Below the pieces are notes generated by a model, which was given only the letters and a program-made list of their open reading frames with translations, had not been told where the DNA came from and did no database searches. This document shows, piece after piece, positions 46,883-55,375 of a stretch of 64,000 bases of DNA. Numbering within the stretch: the first letter of the stretch is position 1; each line of letters opens with the position of its first letter. Made by a program: the position numbers and the translations under genes. The DNA is from Pararhizobium sp. (GTDB lineage: Bacteria; Pseudomonadota; Alphaproteobacteria; Rhizobiales; Rhizobiaceae): assembly GCA_030655075.1 (NCBI GenBank), contig JAURWE010000024.1, forward strand, positions 558,001 to 622,000, in the 5' to 3' direction.

Positions 46883-47905
46883 ATGGACAGAATCCAAGAC
46901 ATTGCACAGGCTCTTGTGGCGCCGGGCAAGGGCCTGCTGGCAGCCGACGAATCCACCGCAACGATCAAGAAGCGCTTTGACGGCATCGGTATCGAATCGA
47001 CCGAAACCTCGCGCCGCGACTATCGCGAGATGATGTTTCGCGCCGACGACGCCATGAAGAGCTGCATTTCCGGCGTCATCCTCTACGAGGAAACGCTGCT
47101 TCAGAGGGCGGCCGACGGCACGCCTTTGACCGACGTCATCCGCGCCAATGGCGCCATTCCCGGCATCAAGGTCGATGCCGGCGCCAAGCCGATGGCACTG
47201 TTTCCAGGCGAGACGATCACCGAGGGTCTCGATGGCCTCGCCGGCCGCCTGAAAACCTATCACGACGCCGGCGCCCGTTTCGCCAAATGGCGCGGCGTCA
47301 TCTCGATTTCCGCTACGCTGCCGAGCTTCGGCGCGGTCAAGGCCAATGCCCAGGCACTCGCCCGCTACGCCGCGCTCTGCCAGGAGGCCGGCATCGTGCC
47401 GATCGTCGAGCCGGAAGTGCTGATGGATGGCGAGCCCGGCGATCACGCGATCACCCGCAGCCAGGACGTGACGGAAGCGGTGCTGCGCACGGTCTTCCTC
47501 GAGCTTGCCGACCAGCGCATCGATCTCGAAGGCATGATCCTGAAGCCGAGCATGGTCATCGACGGCAAGAAGGCCCGCAAGGCCTCCGTCGAGGAGGTCG
47601 CCGAACGCACGGTAAAAGTCCTGCGCAACACAGTGCCATCCTCCGTTCCCGGTATCGCCTTCCTGTCCGGCGGCCAATCGACCGAGGAGGCCACCGCCCA
47701 TCTCTCCGCCATGAACGCCGCTTATGACTTGCCCTGGCAGTTGACCTTTTCCTATGGCCGGGCGCTGCAGGCATCGGCGCTCACGGCCTGGGCCGGCAAG
47801 CCGGAAAACATCGCCGCCGGCCAGCGCGCCTTTGCCCACCGCGCCGAAATGAACAGCCTTGCCGCACGCGGCGCCTGGAGGAAGGATCTCGAAACGGCTG
47901 CCTGA
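46883..47905 (+). CDS. Class I fructose-bisphosphate aldolase
   Basis: ATG 46883 (MDRIQDIAQALVAPGKGLLA) gives 340 residues. Class I (Schiff-base) aldolase is recognised from GLLAADESTATIKKRFDGI, GIKVDAGAKPM, FAKWRGVISI, VEPEVLMDG and the catalytic lysine in GMILKPSMV, with GIAFLSGGQSTEEAT late. It cleaves or forms fructose-1,6-bisphosphate. This type lacks the zinc motifs of class II enzymes. It lies 209 nt after pgk behind its terminator, so it has its own promoter. Confidence 0.96.
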   Translation: MDRIQDIAQALVAPGKGLLAADESTATIKKRFDGIGIESTETSRRDYREMMFRADDAMKSCISGVILYEETLLQRAADGTPLTDVIRANGAIPGIKVDAGAKPMALFPGETITEGLDGLAGRLKTYHDAGARFAKWRGVISISATLPSFGAVKANAQALARYAALCQEAGIVPIVEPEVLMDGEPGDHAITRSQDVTEAVLRTVFLELADQRIDLEGMILKPSMVIDGKKARKASVEEVAERTVKVLRNTVPSSVPGIAFLSGGQSTEEATAHLSAMNAAYDLPWQLTFSYGRALQASALTAWAGKPENIAAGQRAFAHRAEMNSLAARGAWRKDLETAA

Positions 47906-47927
47906 GCCCGCCGGTTCCGTTACGAAA

Positions 47928-47962
47928 CGAAGCCCCCGCTGCGACACATGGTGGGGCTTTCG
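47928..47962 (+). terminator. Probable terminator after aldolase gene
   Basis: AGCCCC (47931-47936) pairs with GGGGCT (47953-47958), followed by TTTCGATT. The loop is long (16 nt), so strength is uncertain. Confidence 0.5.
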
Positions 47963-48047
47963 ATTGTCGCTGGCACAAGATTTCACTTCGCCCCGGCAGC
48001 CCACCGCTGTATGCGCTGGACGCATTGGAACGGGCCGGAGGAAACCC

Positions 48048-48968
48048 ATGAAGAGCGCCGCTTACGTTACCGTCGATGTCTTTACCAGAGTGCGTTTTGC
48101 CGGAAACCAGCTGGCGGTGGTCCCCGATGCGCGCGGCCTGTCGGATGACGAGATGCAGCAGATCGCCACCGAATTCCACTATTCCGAGGTCACCTTCGTG
48201 CTGCCGCCGAGCAACCCGGCCAACACCGCCCACGTCCGCATCTTCACGCCGACCATGGAAGTGCCCTTCGCCGGTCACCCGAATGTCGGCACCGCCTTCG
48301 TGCTCGGCAACCAGACGGAAGTTTTCGGCAAACCGCCCGGCGATCTGCTCCGCTTCGAGGAGGCGGCCGGCCTCGTCGAGGCCACGCTGATCCGCGACGA
48401 CGAGGGCCAGGTAACGGGTGCCGGCATTCTGGCGCCACGAACGCTGTCTCTCGGCGTCGACATCGACCGCCAGACCATCGCCGCCTGCGCCTCGATCGAT
48501 CCGGCGAGCATCCGCACCGACACGCACCAGCCCGTCATTGCCTCGGTCGGTCTGGCCTTTGCCGTCGCCGAAGTCGACAGTCTCAAAACGCTGGCAGGCG
48601 CATGCCCCAACACATCCGCCTTCGCTGAGGCCGGCCGCAGATTTTCGAACGCAGGAGACCAGTTCTCGCTGTTTCTCTACACCCGCCCTACTGCCACACC
48701 CTGGCAGATCCGCGCCAGAATGTTCGCGCCGCTCGACAATGTCATCGAGGATCCGGCGACCGGCAGCGCCTCGGGCGCGCTCGCAGCCCTGCTCGTCCAT
48801 CTCCATCCGGAGCCCGACATGGACGTCGATATCCTCATCGAGCAGGGCGTCGAGATGGGCCGCAGAAGCCTGATCAACCTGCATGTCGCCAAATCGGGCG
48901 GTATTGTCAGTAGCGTCCGCATTTCAGGCGATTGTGTCGCCATCATGCGCGGGACCATCGAGGTCTAG
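48048..48968 (+). CDS. PhzF-family isomerase/epimerase-like protein
   Basis: The 306-residue protein has the diaminopimelate-epimerase-like two-lobed PhzF fold: YVTVDVFTRVRFAGNQLAVV, HYSEVTFVLPP with the catalytic Glu, MEVPFAGHPNVGTAFVL and the late EDPATGSASGALAALL. PhzF in phenazine synthesis isomerises a dihydroxyanthranilate; most family members, and likely this one, have other unknown substrates. A GGAGGAAA Shine-Dalgarno precedes the ATG. No phenazine genes are nearby. Confidence 0.93.
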   Translation: MKSAAYVTVDVFTRVRFAGNQLAVVPDARGLSDDEMQQIATEFHYSEVTFVLPPSNPANTAHVRIFTPTMEVPFAGHPNVGTAFVLGNQTEVFGKPPGDLLRFEEAAGLVEATLIRDDEGQVTGAGILAPRTLSLGVDIDRQTIAACASIDPASIRTDTHQPVIASVGLAFAVAEVDSLKTLAGACPNTSAFAEAGRRFSNAGDQFSLFLYTRPTATPWQIRARMFAPLDNVIEDPATGSASGALAALLVHLHPEPDMDVDILIEQGVEMGRRSLINLHVAKSGGIVSSVRISGDCVAIMRGTIEV

Positions 48969-48972
48969 GATC

Positions 48973-49128
48973 TCACGGCCGGATCAGCACGGTCAGCATC
49001 ATCACCGCGATGGCGATGACGGCGATCTTCCAGAAGTCGGCGCGCTTTTTCAGGCCCGGATAGCCGAGCGGGCGGATGATCTGCACCACCATCAGCAGGA
49101 ACAGCAGGACCGCAAGTATCTTGGACAT
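48973..49128 (-). CDS. 51-residue two-helix membrane protein
   Basis: ATG 49128 behind AAGGAACGG reads MSKILAVLLFLLMVVQIIRP, then LGYPGLKKRADFW and a second helix IAVIAIAVMMLTVLIRP. Two hydrophobic helices flank a positively charged loop, so a hairpin membrane protein with the loop in the cytoplasm is likely. It stops 4 nt from the convergent phzF stop. Small and easily missed, but the ribosome site and protein-like composition support it. Confidence 0.82.
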   Translation of the reverse strand: MSKILAVLLFLLMVVQIIRPLGYPGLKKRADFWKIAVIAIAVMMLTVLIRP

Positions 49129-49337
49129 GGCCGTCCGTTCCTTTTCTTTCCAAACGTCACAGCACCGTCACGTTTTCACGCGATCAAGGCCCCTGTCCCG
49201 CTTCGTAAAAACGTTTTGCGGGTAGAATTTGCGACTGGCGCTCATCCGGTTGTGCAGATAGTCCCAATGTAGATTTGCCCGAAGTCCTCAGCGGTTTCGG
49301 GATGCCGGTAGGCGAAAAAACCACGGATAATGTGCAT

Positions 49338-49373
49338 CGGGTGATTCCGTTTTCGCACCATACGCTTTAGCCT
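49338..49373. repeat. Fragment of RIME-like repeat (second palindrome)
   Basis: GTGATTCCGTTTTCGCACCATACGCTTTAG resembles the 3' palindrome of the copy at 55720-55750 (GTGAATCCGTTTTCACG...CGTGCTTTAG). It lies in the 291-nt spacer before the MFS gene, where nothing else was recognised. Confidence 0.5.
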
Positions 49374-49419
49374 TGTCGCAACCACGCAGTCCTTGCACCG
49401 AGCCCGCAAAGAAATCAAA

Positions 49420-50727
49420 ATGAAAACAAATCTTTTTTCCGTTTTTGCCCTTTTGCTCGGCACCCTGTTCCTGTTTCTCGGCAACGGTCTGCACGGCCTG
49501 CTGCTGCCGGTGCGCGGATCGGCCGAAGGCTACGAGACCACCATCCTCGGCCTGCTTGGCACCTCCTGGGCCTCGGGCTTTGTTCTGGGGTGCATTTTTG
49601 CCCCGAAGATCGTCAAGCGCGTCGGCCATGTCCGCGCCTTCAGCGGCTTTTCCTCGCTCATCGCCATCATCGCGCTTCTGACGGGTATTCTGGTCGACCC
49701 GGTCTGGTGGATCGCGCTGCGCGCCATCACCGGCTTCTCGATCGCCGGCACCTCGATGATCATCGAAAGCTGGCTGAACGAGCGGGCGACCAATGAGAGC
49801 CGCGGCATGATCTTCGCGCTCTACATCGCCATCACGCTTTTCGGCGTTGTCGGCGGCCAGTTGATGGTGCCGCTGGCCGATACGGCAACGCCGATCCTGT
49901 TCATGGTCACCGGCATTCTCTATTGCCTTGCCATGCTGCCGACGACGCTCTCGACCGCCGCCACGCCGCAGCCGCTGCAGACCGTCAGTCTCGATATCTC
50001 CAGCCTGTTCAAGACCTCGCCCGTCGCCTGCGTCGGCATTCTCCTGACCGGCATCGCCAATGGCGTGTTCGGCACACTCGGCGCCGTCTTCGGCGCCGAA
50101 GCCGGCTTTTCCTCCGGCGCCATCGCCGCGATGATGAGCGTCACCATCTTTGCCGGAGCCATCATGCAGCTGCCGGCCGGCCGTTTGTCCGACAGGATCG
50201 ACCGGCGCTACGTCCTGGCCGGCCTCGCCGTCGTGGCCGCACTGGCCGGGTTCCTGATTCTGATCATCAAACCCGTCGACGTCACGCTGACGCTCATCCT
50301 GATCTCGGTTTACGGCGGCGCTGCCTATTCGCTCTATCCGATCGCCGTCGCCCATGCCAACGACTTCGCCAAACCCGAGGATTTCGTCAAAGTGTCCGGC
50401 GGCCTGCTGCTGCTCTATGGCGTCGGCACGATCCTCGGCCCCACCATCGGCGGCCCGGTCATGTCCGCCTTCGGCCCCTATGCGCTGTTTCTGGTGACGT
50501 CGCTGCCGCATATCCTCATCGCAGCCTACGCCATCTTCCGCAGCAAGCGGCGCGCCGCCAAGCCGATCGCGGAGAAGGACGCCTACACGACCGTCAACCC
50601 CGGCACGATGGTAACGCCGGAAAGCCTGCAGCTTTCGCCGCGCGCGGCCCCCCTGGCCGAGACACCTTTGGCCGAGACAGCGGAGGCCGACGACGAGATC
50701 CATGAGGAGGAGGAGACCACCGCATGA
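49420..50727 (+). CDS. MFS transporter (YcaD/Fos-like)
   Basis: ATG 49420 (MKTNLFSVFALLLGTLFLFL) gives 435 residues with 12 hydrophobic segments. The MFS motif-A-like GCIFAPKIVKRVGHVRAF follows helix 2, and GRLSDRIDRRYVL occurs after the central loop. GTSMIIESWLNERATNESRG is characteristic of the YcaD-type subgroup. Substrate unknown. The hydrophilic C-terminus has a repeat (APLAETPLAETAEA) and ends EEEETTA. It overlaps the DUF1192 start by ATGA. Confidence 0.93.
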   Translation: MKTNLFSVFALLLGTLFLFLGNGLHGLLLPVRGSAEGYETTILGLLGTSWASGFVLGCIFAPKIVKRVGHVRAFSGFSSLIAIIALLTGILVDPVWWIALRAITGFSIAGTSMIIESWLNERATNESRGMIFALYIAITLFGVVGGQLMVPLADTATPILFMVTGILYCLAMLPTTLSTAATPQPLQTVSLDISSLFKTSPVACVGILLTGIANGVFGTLGAVFGAEAGFSSGAIAAMMSVTIFAGAIMQLPAGRLSDRIDRRYVLAGLAVVAALAGFLILIIKPVDVTLTLILISVYGGAAYSLYPIAVAHANDFAKPEDFVKVSGGLLLLYGVGTILGPTIGGPVMSAFGPYALFLVTSLPHILIAAYAIFRSKRRAAKPIAEKDAYTTVNPGTMVTPESLQLSPRAAPLAETPLAETAEADDEIHEEEETTA

Positions 50728-50912
50728 GCCTGTTCGAGGAAGAGCGTCCGAAGAAACCGGTGTCGCACGAGATCGGCGCGGAACTCTCGGCCCTGTCGGC
50801 CGATGAGCTGGCGCTGCGCATTGCGCTGCTGCAGGAAGAAATCGCCCGGCTGGAGGAAGAGCGCCAGCGCAAATCTGCTAGCCGGTCTGCGGCTGAAAGC
50901 CTGTTCCGATAG
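50724..50912 (+). CDS. DUF1192 small protein
   Basis: The 62-residue protein (MSLFEEERPKKPVSHEIGAE) has the DUF1192 core LSALSADELALRIALLQEEI followed by ARLEEERQRK, a short amphipathic coiled-coil. Such proteins are alphaproteobacterial and of unknown function. Its ATG overlaps the MFS stop (ATGA), so the two are translationally coupled. Confidence 0.92.
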   Translation: MSLFEEERPKKPVSHEIGAELSALSADELALRIALLQEEIARLEEERQRKSASRSAAESLFR

Positions 50913-50962
50913 AAGACCGAATGGCCCGGCCAGAACAGTTTTGGGCGGCCGGTGAGGTTTCA

Positions 50963-50977
50963 TTAACCAAGAATTAA
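50963..50977 (+). promoter_or_regulatory. CtrA-type box before the candidate sRNA
   Basis: TTAA (50963-50966), a 7-nt spacer CCAAGAA and TTAA (50974-50977) match the core CtrA consensus. It lies just upstream of a possible -10 (TATTAC, 50989-50994). Confidence 0.45.
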
Positions 50978-51000
50978 GCCTTACGAGGTATTACTGATCC

Positions 51001-51099
51001 GTCCAGAGCTTTCTGGCCTCAGACAATTTCTCCTGATGGCGAATGGGTCTGATTTTCTCCCTGTTTTACCTTGAGAGCCGCTTTGCGGCTCTTTTTTTT
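51001..51099 (+). ncRNA. Candidate trans-acting small RNA (alpha-r8/MmgR-like architecture)
   Basis: A non-coding stretch between DUF1192 and DUF1465 carries a small hairpin (CCAGA/TCTGG), a second hairpin closed by CAGAC/GTCTG (51020-51024 with 51047-51051), an unpaired pyrimidine-rich segment TTTTCTCCCTGTTTTACC, and a perfect intrinsic terminator. The layout of hairpin, CU-rich single strand and terminator is that of rhizobial sRNAs such as MmgR (alpha-r8). The family assignment is tentative and the 5' end is a guess. Confidence 0.5.
51074..51099 (+). terminator. Strong intrinsic terminator of the candidate sRNA
   Basis: AGAGCCGC (51074-51081) pairs perfectly with GCGGCTCT (51085-51092) around TTT and is followed by a run of T. 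Confidence 0.95.
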
Positions 51100-51140
51100 G
51101 CGCTTCGCTCGGTCTGTCATGGGCAAGGAAAGTGTGGACA

Positions 51141-51155
51141 TTAACCCTTTATTAA
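51141..51155 (+). promoter_or_regulatory. CtrA-type box upstream of DUF1465
   Basis: TTAA (51141-51144), spacer CCCTTTA and TTAA (51152-51155) match TTAA-N7-TTAA. It lies 116 nt before the DUF1465 start. Confidence 0.5.
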
Positions 51156-51270
51156 GAATGGACTTGCGCCAAATGGGTTAAGACACCATCTTGTGCGGGC
51201 AAAGACCTGAGGAAACTTTTCCGAAAGTCACCCGTTACCTGAAGTGATGCGTTTGAACAGGGAAGTTGGC

Positions 51271-51792
51271 ATGATGTCCGAAAGCGGATTGAACACAATA
51301 AATTTCTCGGGGCGGATCGCATCCTCCGTACAGTTCAAGGCCCTCTATTCCGAAGGCATGGGCCTTGTGGAAGAGACAGCCACTTACCTCGATGGCCCGG
51401 GCCGCACGGCCTCCAAAGTCCTGCCGCGCATGGCTTCGGTGCTGTATGCAGCCGAATCGATGCGTTTGACGACGCGACTGATGCAGATGGCTTCCTGGCT
51501 GCTGTTGCAGCGCGCCGTCAACAATGGCGAGATGAGCCGCGATCAGGTGCTGTCGGAAAAAAGCAAGGTTCGCCTCGACAGCTTCAATGTCGACAAGTCG
51601 GCCCCCGGTTGGCTCGACCTGCCCGAATCGTTTCGCGACCTGATCGAGCGCTCGCTGCGCCTTCAGAACCGCGTCGCCCTCATCGATCGTGAAATCTACC
51701 GTCCCGAGGACATGGAACACGTGGTTCCGGACAATGAAAACAGCGTCCGCGCCCAGATCGACCTGCTTCAGACTGCTTTCGGCAGCAACTGA
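51271..51792 (+). CDS. DUF1465 protein
   Basis: ATG 51271 (MMSESGLNTINFSGRIASS) was preferred because this matches the family N-terminus and follows AGGGAAG; 173 residues. The protein is mostly helical, with FKALYSEGMGLVEETATYLD and LTTRLMQMASWLLLQRAVNN. DUF1465 proteins occur in alphaproteobacteria; a link to cell-cycle or division control has been suggested for the family, and the CtrA-type box here would fit. Ends at a strong terminator. Confidence 0.9.
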   Translation: MMSESGLNTINFSGRIASSVQFKALYSEGMGLVEETATYLDGPGRTASKVLPRMASVLYAAESMRLTTRLMQMASWLLLQRAVNNGEMSRDQVLSEKSKVRLDSFNVDKSAPGWLDLPESFRDLIERSLRLQNRVALIDREIYRPEDMEHVVPDNENSVRAQIDLLQTAFGSN

Positions 51793-51831
51793 ATACGTTC
51801 TACCTATATCTATCAGCACACAAAATTATTG

Positions 51832-51858
51832 ACCCGGCCGAGAGGCCGGGTTTTTTTG
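51832..51858 (+). terminator. Intrinsic terminator of DUF1465
   Basis: ACCCGGCC (51832-51839) and GGCCGGGT (51844-51851) pair perfectly around GAGA and are followed by TTTTTTG. Confidence 0.95.
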
Positions 51859-51872
51859 TCTGCATTATACTG

Positions 51873-51901
51873 AAACAAAAAAGCCCGGCAGAGCCGGGCT
51901 T
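51873..51901 (-). terminator. Intrinsic terminator of rpmE
   Basis: AAGCCCGGC (51881-51889) pairs with GCCGGGCTT (51893-51901). The minus strand continues TTTTGTTTC. It faces the DUF1465 terminator back-to-back. Confidence 0.93.
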
Positions 51902-51925
51902 TTCCAATCGCCAGAGCGACAGATC

Positions 51926-52147
51926 TTACAGGCCGAGGCCTTCGAAACGCTTCTTGAACTTCGAAACGCGGCCGCCGCGGTCCAGCATCTGCTGGTTGCC
52001 GCCGGTCCAGGCCGGGTGCGAGGTCGGGTCGATTTCCAGGTTCATGGTGGCGCCTTCGGTGCCCCAGGTCGAACGGGTCTGGTATTCGGTGCCGTCGGTC
52101 ATGACCACTTTGATCATGTGGTAGTCGGGATGGATGTCAGCCTTCAT
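51926..52147 (-). CDS. rpmE: 50S ribosomal protein L31
   Basis: ATG 52147 (MKADIHPDYHMIKVVMTDGT) gives the expected 73-residue L31. It is the C-minus type: it lacks the zinc-binding CxxC set, having TEYQTRSTWG and SHPAWTGGNQQ without cysteines. L31 sits at the 50S/30S bridge. It is divergent from the ABC exporter. Confidence 0.97.
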   Translation of the reverse strand: MKADIHPDYHMIKVVMTDGTEYQTRSTWGTEGATMNLEIDPTSHPAWTGGNQQMLDRGGRVSKFKKRFEGLGL

Positions 52148-52229
52148 AACAATTTTCCTGCCGGTTGGGAGAGCCGGTCGCAGGTCCCGCTTGGGGTTTT
52201 CCGCACCAGACTCTGACATTGTGCTTCTT

Positions 52230-52282
52230 GCGCGGATAGTTTTGCACTCGGGCCCTGCGGTCGAATGCAAAACTATCCGCGC
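52230..52282. repeat. 17-bp perfect inverted repeat between rpmE and ABC exporter
   Basis: GCGCGGATAGTTTTGCA (52230-52246) and its exact complement (52266-52282) flank a 19-nt loop. It lies 83 nt upstream of rpmE and 173 nt before the ABC gene. It is not followed by a T-run on either strand, so a terminator is unlikely; an operator or RNA structure is possible. Nothing else was recognised in the 307-nt spacer. Confidence 0.7.
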
Positions 52283-52454
52283 CGTGGTCCATTTGTCGCA
52301 AGCCATTGCGGGACGGGGACCAAACTCGTAAATGGAGCCGAAGAACAACGCGAACTGCGGCTTTCCAATTGGATGCGGTGCCTATACATCAAGGCCGGTG
52401 GGATAACAAGTGCTGGCGGCCAATTGAAAAGAGCCGCGCGGAAACGGGGGTAAG

Positions 52455-54284
52455 GTGTCGGAACAACAGGCAAATGCGGCGCCGGTCAAGCCCGTTCCGG
52501 GCAAGTCCGCTCGCCCGTCGGTGCGCCCCCTGGCACGGCTTCTGCCCTATGTCTTTCGCTACCGCACGCTGGTGGCAGGCGCGCTCGCCTCACTGGTCAT
52601 TGCCGCCGTCACGACGCTGATCCTGCCGCTCGCCATCCGCCGCATGATCGACCACGGGTTCAGCACGTCCGATTCCGGTTTCATCAACACCTATTTCTCC
52701 ATGCTGCTGGCGCTCGCCGTGCTTCTCGGCATTGCCAGTGCCGGGCGCTACTATTTCGTTATCACGCTCGGCGAGCGGGTCGTGGCCGATCTGCGCCGCG
52801 ATGTCTTTGCCCATGTCACCCGCCTGTCGCCCTCCTTTTTCGACGTCAACCAGTCCGGCGAAATCGTCTCCCGGCTGACGGCCGATGCGACCCAGCTGAA
52901 ATCCGCCGTCGGCGCCACCGCCTCCGTCGCGCTGCGCAACATCATCCTGTGCCTCGGCGCCATCGGCATGATGGTCTATACCAGCCCGAAGCTCTCAAGC
53001 CTCGTCATCGGCGCCATTCCGCTGATCGTCTTTCCGCTGGTCGGCTTCGGCCGCTCCGTGCGCCGCAAATCCCGTGAAGCTCAAGATACGCTGGCCCGCG
53101 CTTCGGCCTTTGCCGGTGAGGCCATCTCCGCCGTGCGCACCGTTCAGGCCTTCAACGGCGAACCGGCCGCCCGGGACCGTTTTGCCGGCGCCGTCGAAAG
53201 CGCCTATGAGGCCGCCCGCTCGGCCATCCGCGCCCGCTCGGTGCTGACGGCCTTTGCCATCACCATGATCTTCGGCTCGGTCGTCGCCGTGCTCTGGTTC
53301 GGCGCGCAGGGCGTGCTCGCCGGCACGATCTCGGCAGGAACGCTGAGCCAGTTCCTTCTTTATTCGGTTTTTGCCGCAGGCTCGCTCGGCGCGCTTTCGG
53401 AAGTCTGGAGCGAGGTGTCGCAGGCAGCCGGCGCCGCCGAACGCCTCGGCGAACTGCTCGACGAAACCCCGGCCATCGACACACCGGCAAACCCGGCCAT
53501 CATGCCACTGGCACAGGGCTCCATCGCCTTCGACGACGTGCATTTCTCCTATCCGTCGCGGCCGGACTACAAGAGCCTGAAGGGCCTGTCCTTCACGGTC
53601 AAACCGGGCGAGACCGTCGCCATCGTCGGCCCCTCCGGCGCCGGCAAGACCACTGTCTTCTCGATGATCCTGCGCTTCTACGACCCGACCAAGGGCACGA
53701 TCCTGATCGACGGCACCGATATCTCGACCGTCTCGCCCGATGCGCTGCGCCAGCGCCTGGCCATCGTGCCGCAAGACACCACGATCTTTGCCTCCACCGT
53801 CAGCGAGAACATCGCCTTCGGCTCGCCTGGCGCCACGCCGGAGACCATCCGCGCCGCCGCCGTTGCCGCCCAGGCCGACGAGTTCATCGCCCGGCTCGAT
53901 CAGGGCTATGAAACCCAGGTCGGCGAACGCGGCGTCACTCTGTCGGGCGGCCAGCGCCAGCGCATTGCCATCGCCCGCGCCATCCTCAAGAACGCGCCGA
54001 TCCTGCTGCTCGACGAGGCGACCTCGGCGCTCGATGCCGAAAGCGAAACGCTGGTGCAGAAGGCGCTCGAAGGCCTGATGGAAAACCGCACGACACTGGT
54101 CATCGCCCACCGGCTGGCGACCGTCCTCAAGGCCGATCGCATCCTCGTCATGGATCACGGCCGCATCGTCGAGGAAGGCACCCATGCCTCGCTCATCCGC
54201 CACGGCGGCATCTATGCCAAGCTCGCCCGGCTGCAGTTCGACCACGGCTCCGAGGCCTTCCTGGCCGTTGCCGGAAACTCCTAA
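52455..54284 (+). CDS. MsbA-type ABC exporter (fused membrane and ATPase domains)
   Basis: A GTG start behind CGGGGGTAAG gives 609 residues. Six membrane helices (about 40-320) precede one ATPase domain (about 360-590) with Walker A GPSGAGKTT, signature LSGGQRQRIAIARAI, Walker B ILLLDEATSALD and switch VIAHRLATV. It acts as a homodimer exporting a lipid or hydrophobic compound; the substrate is unknown. Such a half-transporter is regularly divergent from rpmE in rhizobia. Confidence 0.95.
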   Translation: MSEQQANAAPVKPVPGKSARPSVRPLARLLPYVFRYRTLVAGALASLVIAAVTTLILPLAIRRMIDHGFSTSDSGFINTYFSMLLALAVLLGIASAGRYYFVITLGERVVADLRRDVFAHVTRLSPSFFDVNQSGEIVSRLTADATQLKSAVGATASVALRNIILCLGAIGMMVYTSPKLSSLVIGAIPLIVFPLVGFGRSVRRKSREAQDTLARASAFAGEAISAVRTVQAFNGEPAARDRFAGAVESAYEAARSAIRARSVLTAFAITMIFGSVVAVLWFGAQGVLAGTISAGTLSQFLLYSVFAAGSLGALSEVWSEVSQAAGAAERLGELLDETPAIDTPANPAIMPLAQGSIAFDDVHFSYPSRPDYKSLKGLSFTVKPGETVAIVGPSGAGKTTVFSMILRFYDPTKGTILIDGTDISTVSPDALRQRLAIVPQDTTIFASTVSENIAFGSPGATPETIRAAAVAAQADEFIARLDQGYETQVGERGVTLSGGQRQRIAIARAILKNAPILLLDEATSALDAESETLVQKALEGLMENRTTLVIAHRLATVLKADRILVMDHGRIVEEGTHASLIRHGGIYAKLARLQFDHGSEAFLAVAGNS

Positions 54285-54374
54285 AACCAAAGTCGCCATT
54301 GTCTCTCCCCAAACCTGACCTATTGTTAGGGGCTCGGCCGTCACGGTCCGAGTTATCCCTGGGAGGAGATGAGA

Positions 54375-55367
54375 ATGGCGATTTTTGCCTTGAAGCGGCG
54401 CACTGCGCTGACACTCGGACTTGTGGGCCTGTCGGCGCTGGCGCTGGGCGCACCGGCCTTCGCGCAGGACTTTCCCGACCGGGCGGTGACGCTGGTGATC
54501 CCCTTTGCCGCCGGTGGCTCGACCGATGTGGTCGGCCGCATCATCGCGCAGAAGATGTCGGATGATCTCGGCCAGCAGGTCGTGGTGGAAAATGTCGCCG
54601 GCGCCGGCGGCAATCTCGGCGCCGACCGCGTCGCCCGCTCCGAGCCCGACGGCTACACGATCCTGATGGGCACGGTCGCCACCCACGCGCTGAACCCGCT
54701 TATCCTCAAGACCAAGCCCTACGATCCGGAAAAGGACTTTGCGCCGGTTTCGCTGCTCGTCATCGTGCCAAACGTGCTTGTCGTCAATCCGGAACTTCCG
54801 GTGAAGAACGTCGCGGAGCTGATCGCCCTTCTTAAAGCCGATCCGGAAAAATACAGCTACGCCTCTTCCGGCAACGGCACGCCGCTGCACCTGTCCGGCG
54901 AACTGTTCAAGACGATGACCGGCACCAGCATGCAGCACATCCCCTATAAGGGCTCCGGTCCGGCGCTGAACGACGTGCTGGGCAACCAGGTGCCGATCAT
55001 GTTCGACAACCTGCCCTCCTCCTCCGGCCACATAAAATCCGGCACGCTGCGGGCACTGGCCGTCACCACCAAGGAGCGCGCCGCCTCCTTCCCCGACATT
55101 CCGACGATCGCCGAATCGGGCGTGCCGGGCTACGAGACCTATACGTGGAATGCGCTTTTCGCCCCGGCCGGCACGCCGAAGGACATCGTCGACCGCCTCA
55201 ATGCCTCGGCCAACAAGGCGATGAAAGACCCGGCCGTGGCCGAGCGCATGAAGGAATTCAGCGCCACGATCGTCGGCTCCACCCCGGAAGAACTCGCCGC
55301 CCACGTCTCTGCCGAACTCGCCAAATGGACCCCGATCGTCAAGGACGCCAACGTCCAGATGGATTGA
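54375..55367 (+). CDS. TctC/Bug-family periplasmic binding protein
   Basis: ATG 54375 (MAIFALKRRTALTLGLVGLS) has GGAGGA at the correct distance; 330-residue precursor with a signal peptide ending APAFAQ. The mature part has the family motifs FPDRAVTLVIPFAAGGSTDVVGR, VVVENVAGAGGNLGADRVA and GPALNDVLGNQVPIMFDNL. These proteins bind carboxylates and usually feed TctAB transporters. No tctA or tctB is present nearby, so it is an orphan Bug protein. Confidence 0.93.
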   Translation: MAIFALKRRTALTLGLVGLSALALGAPAFAQDFPDRAVTLVIPFAAGGSTDVVGRIIAQKMSDDLGQQVVVENVAGAGGNLGADRVARSEPDGYTILMGTVATHALNPLILKTKPYDPEKDFAPVSLLVIVPNVLVVNPELPVKNVAELIALLKADPEKYSYASSGNGTPLHLSGELFKTMTGTSMQHIPYKGSGPALNDVLGNQVPIMFDNLPSSSGHIKSGTLRALAVTTKERAASFPDIPTIAESGVPGYETYTWNALFAPAGTPKDIVDRLNASANKAMKDPAVAERMKEFSATIVGSTPEELAAHVSAELAKWTPIVKDANVQMD

Positions 55368-55375
55368 GGCTCTTT

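Noticed and set aside
48048..48968. Phenazine biosynthesis cluster
   Set aside because: Only a PhzF-fold protein is present; no other phz genes are nearby and the family is mostly not phenazine-related.
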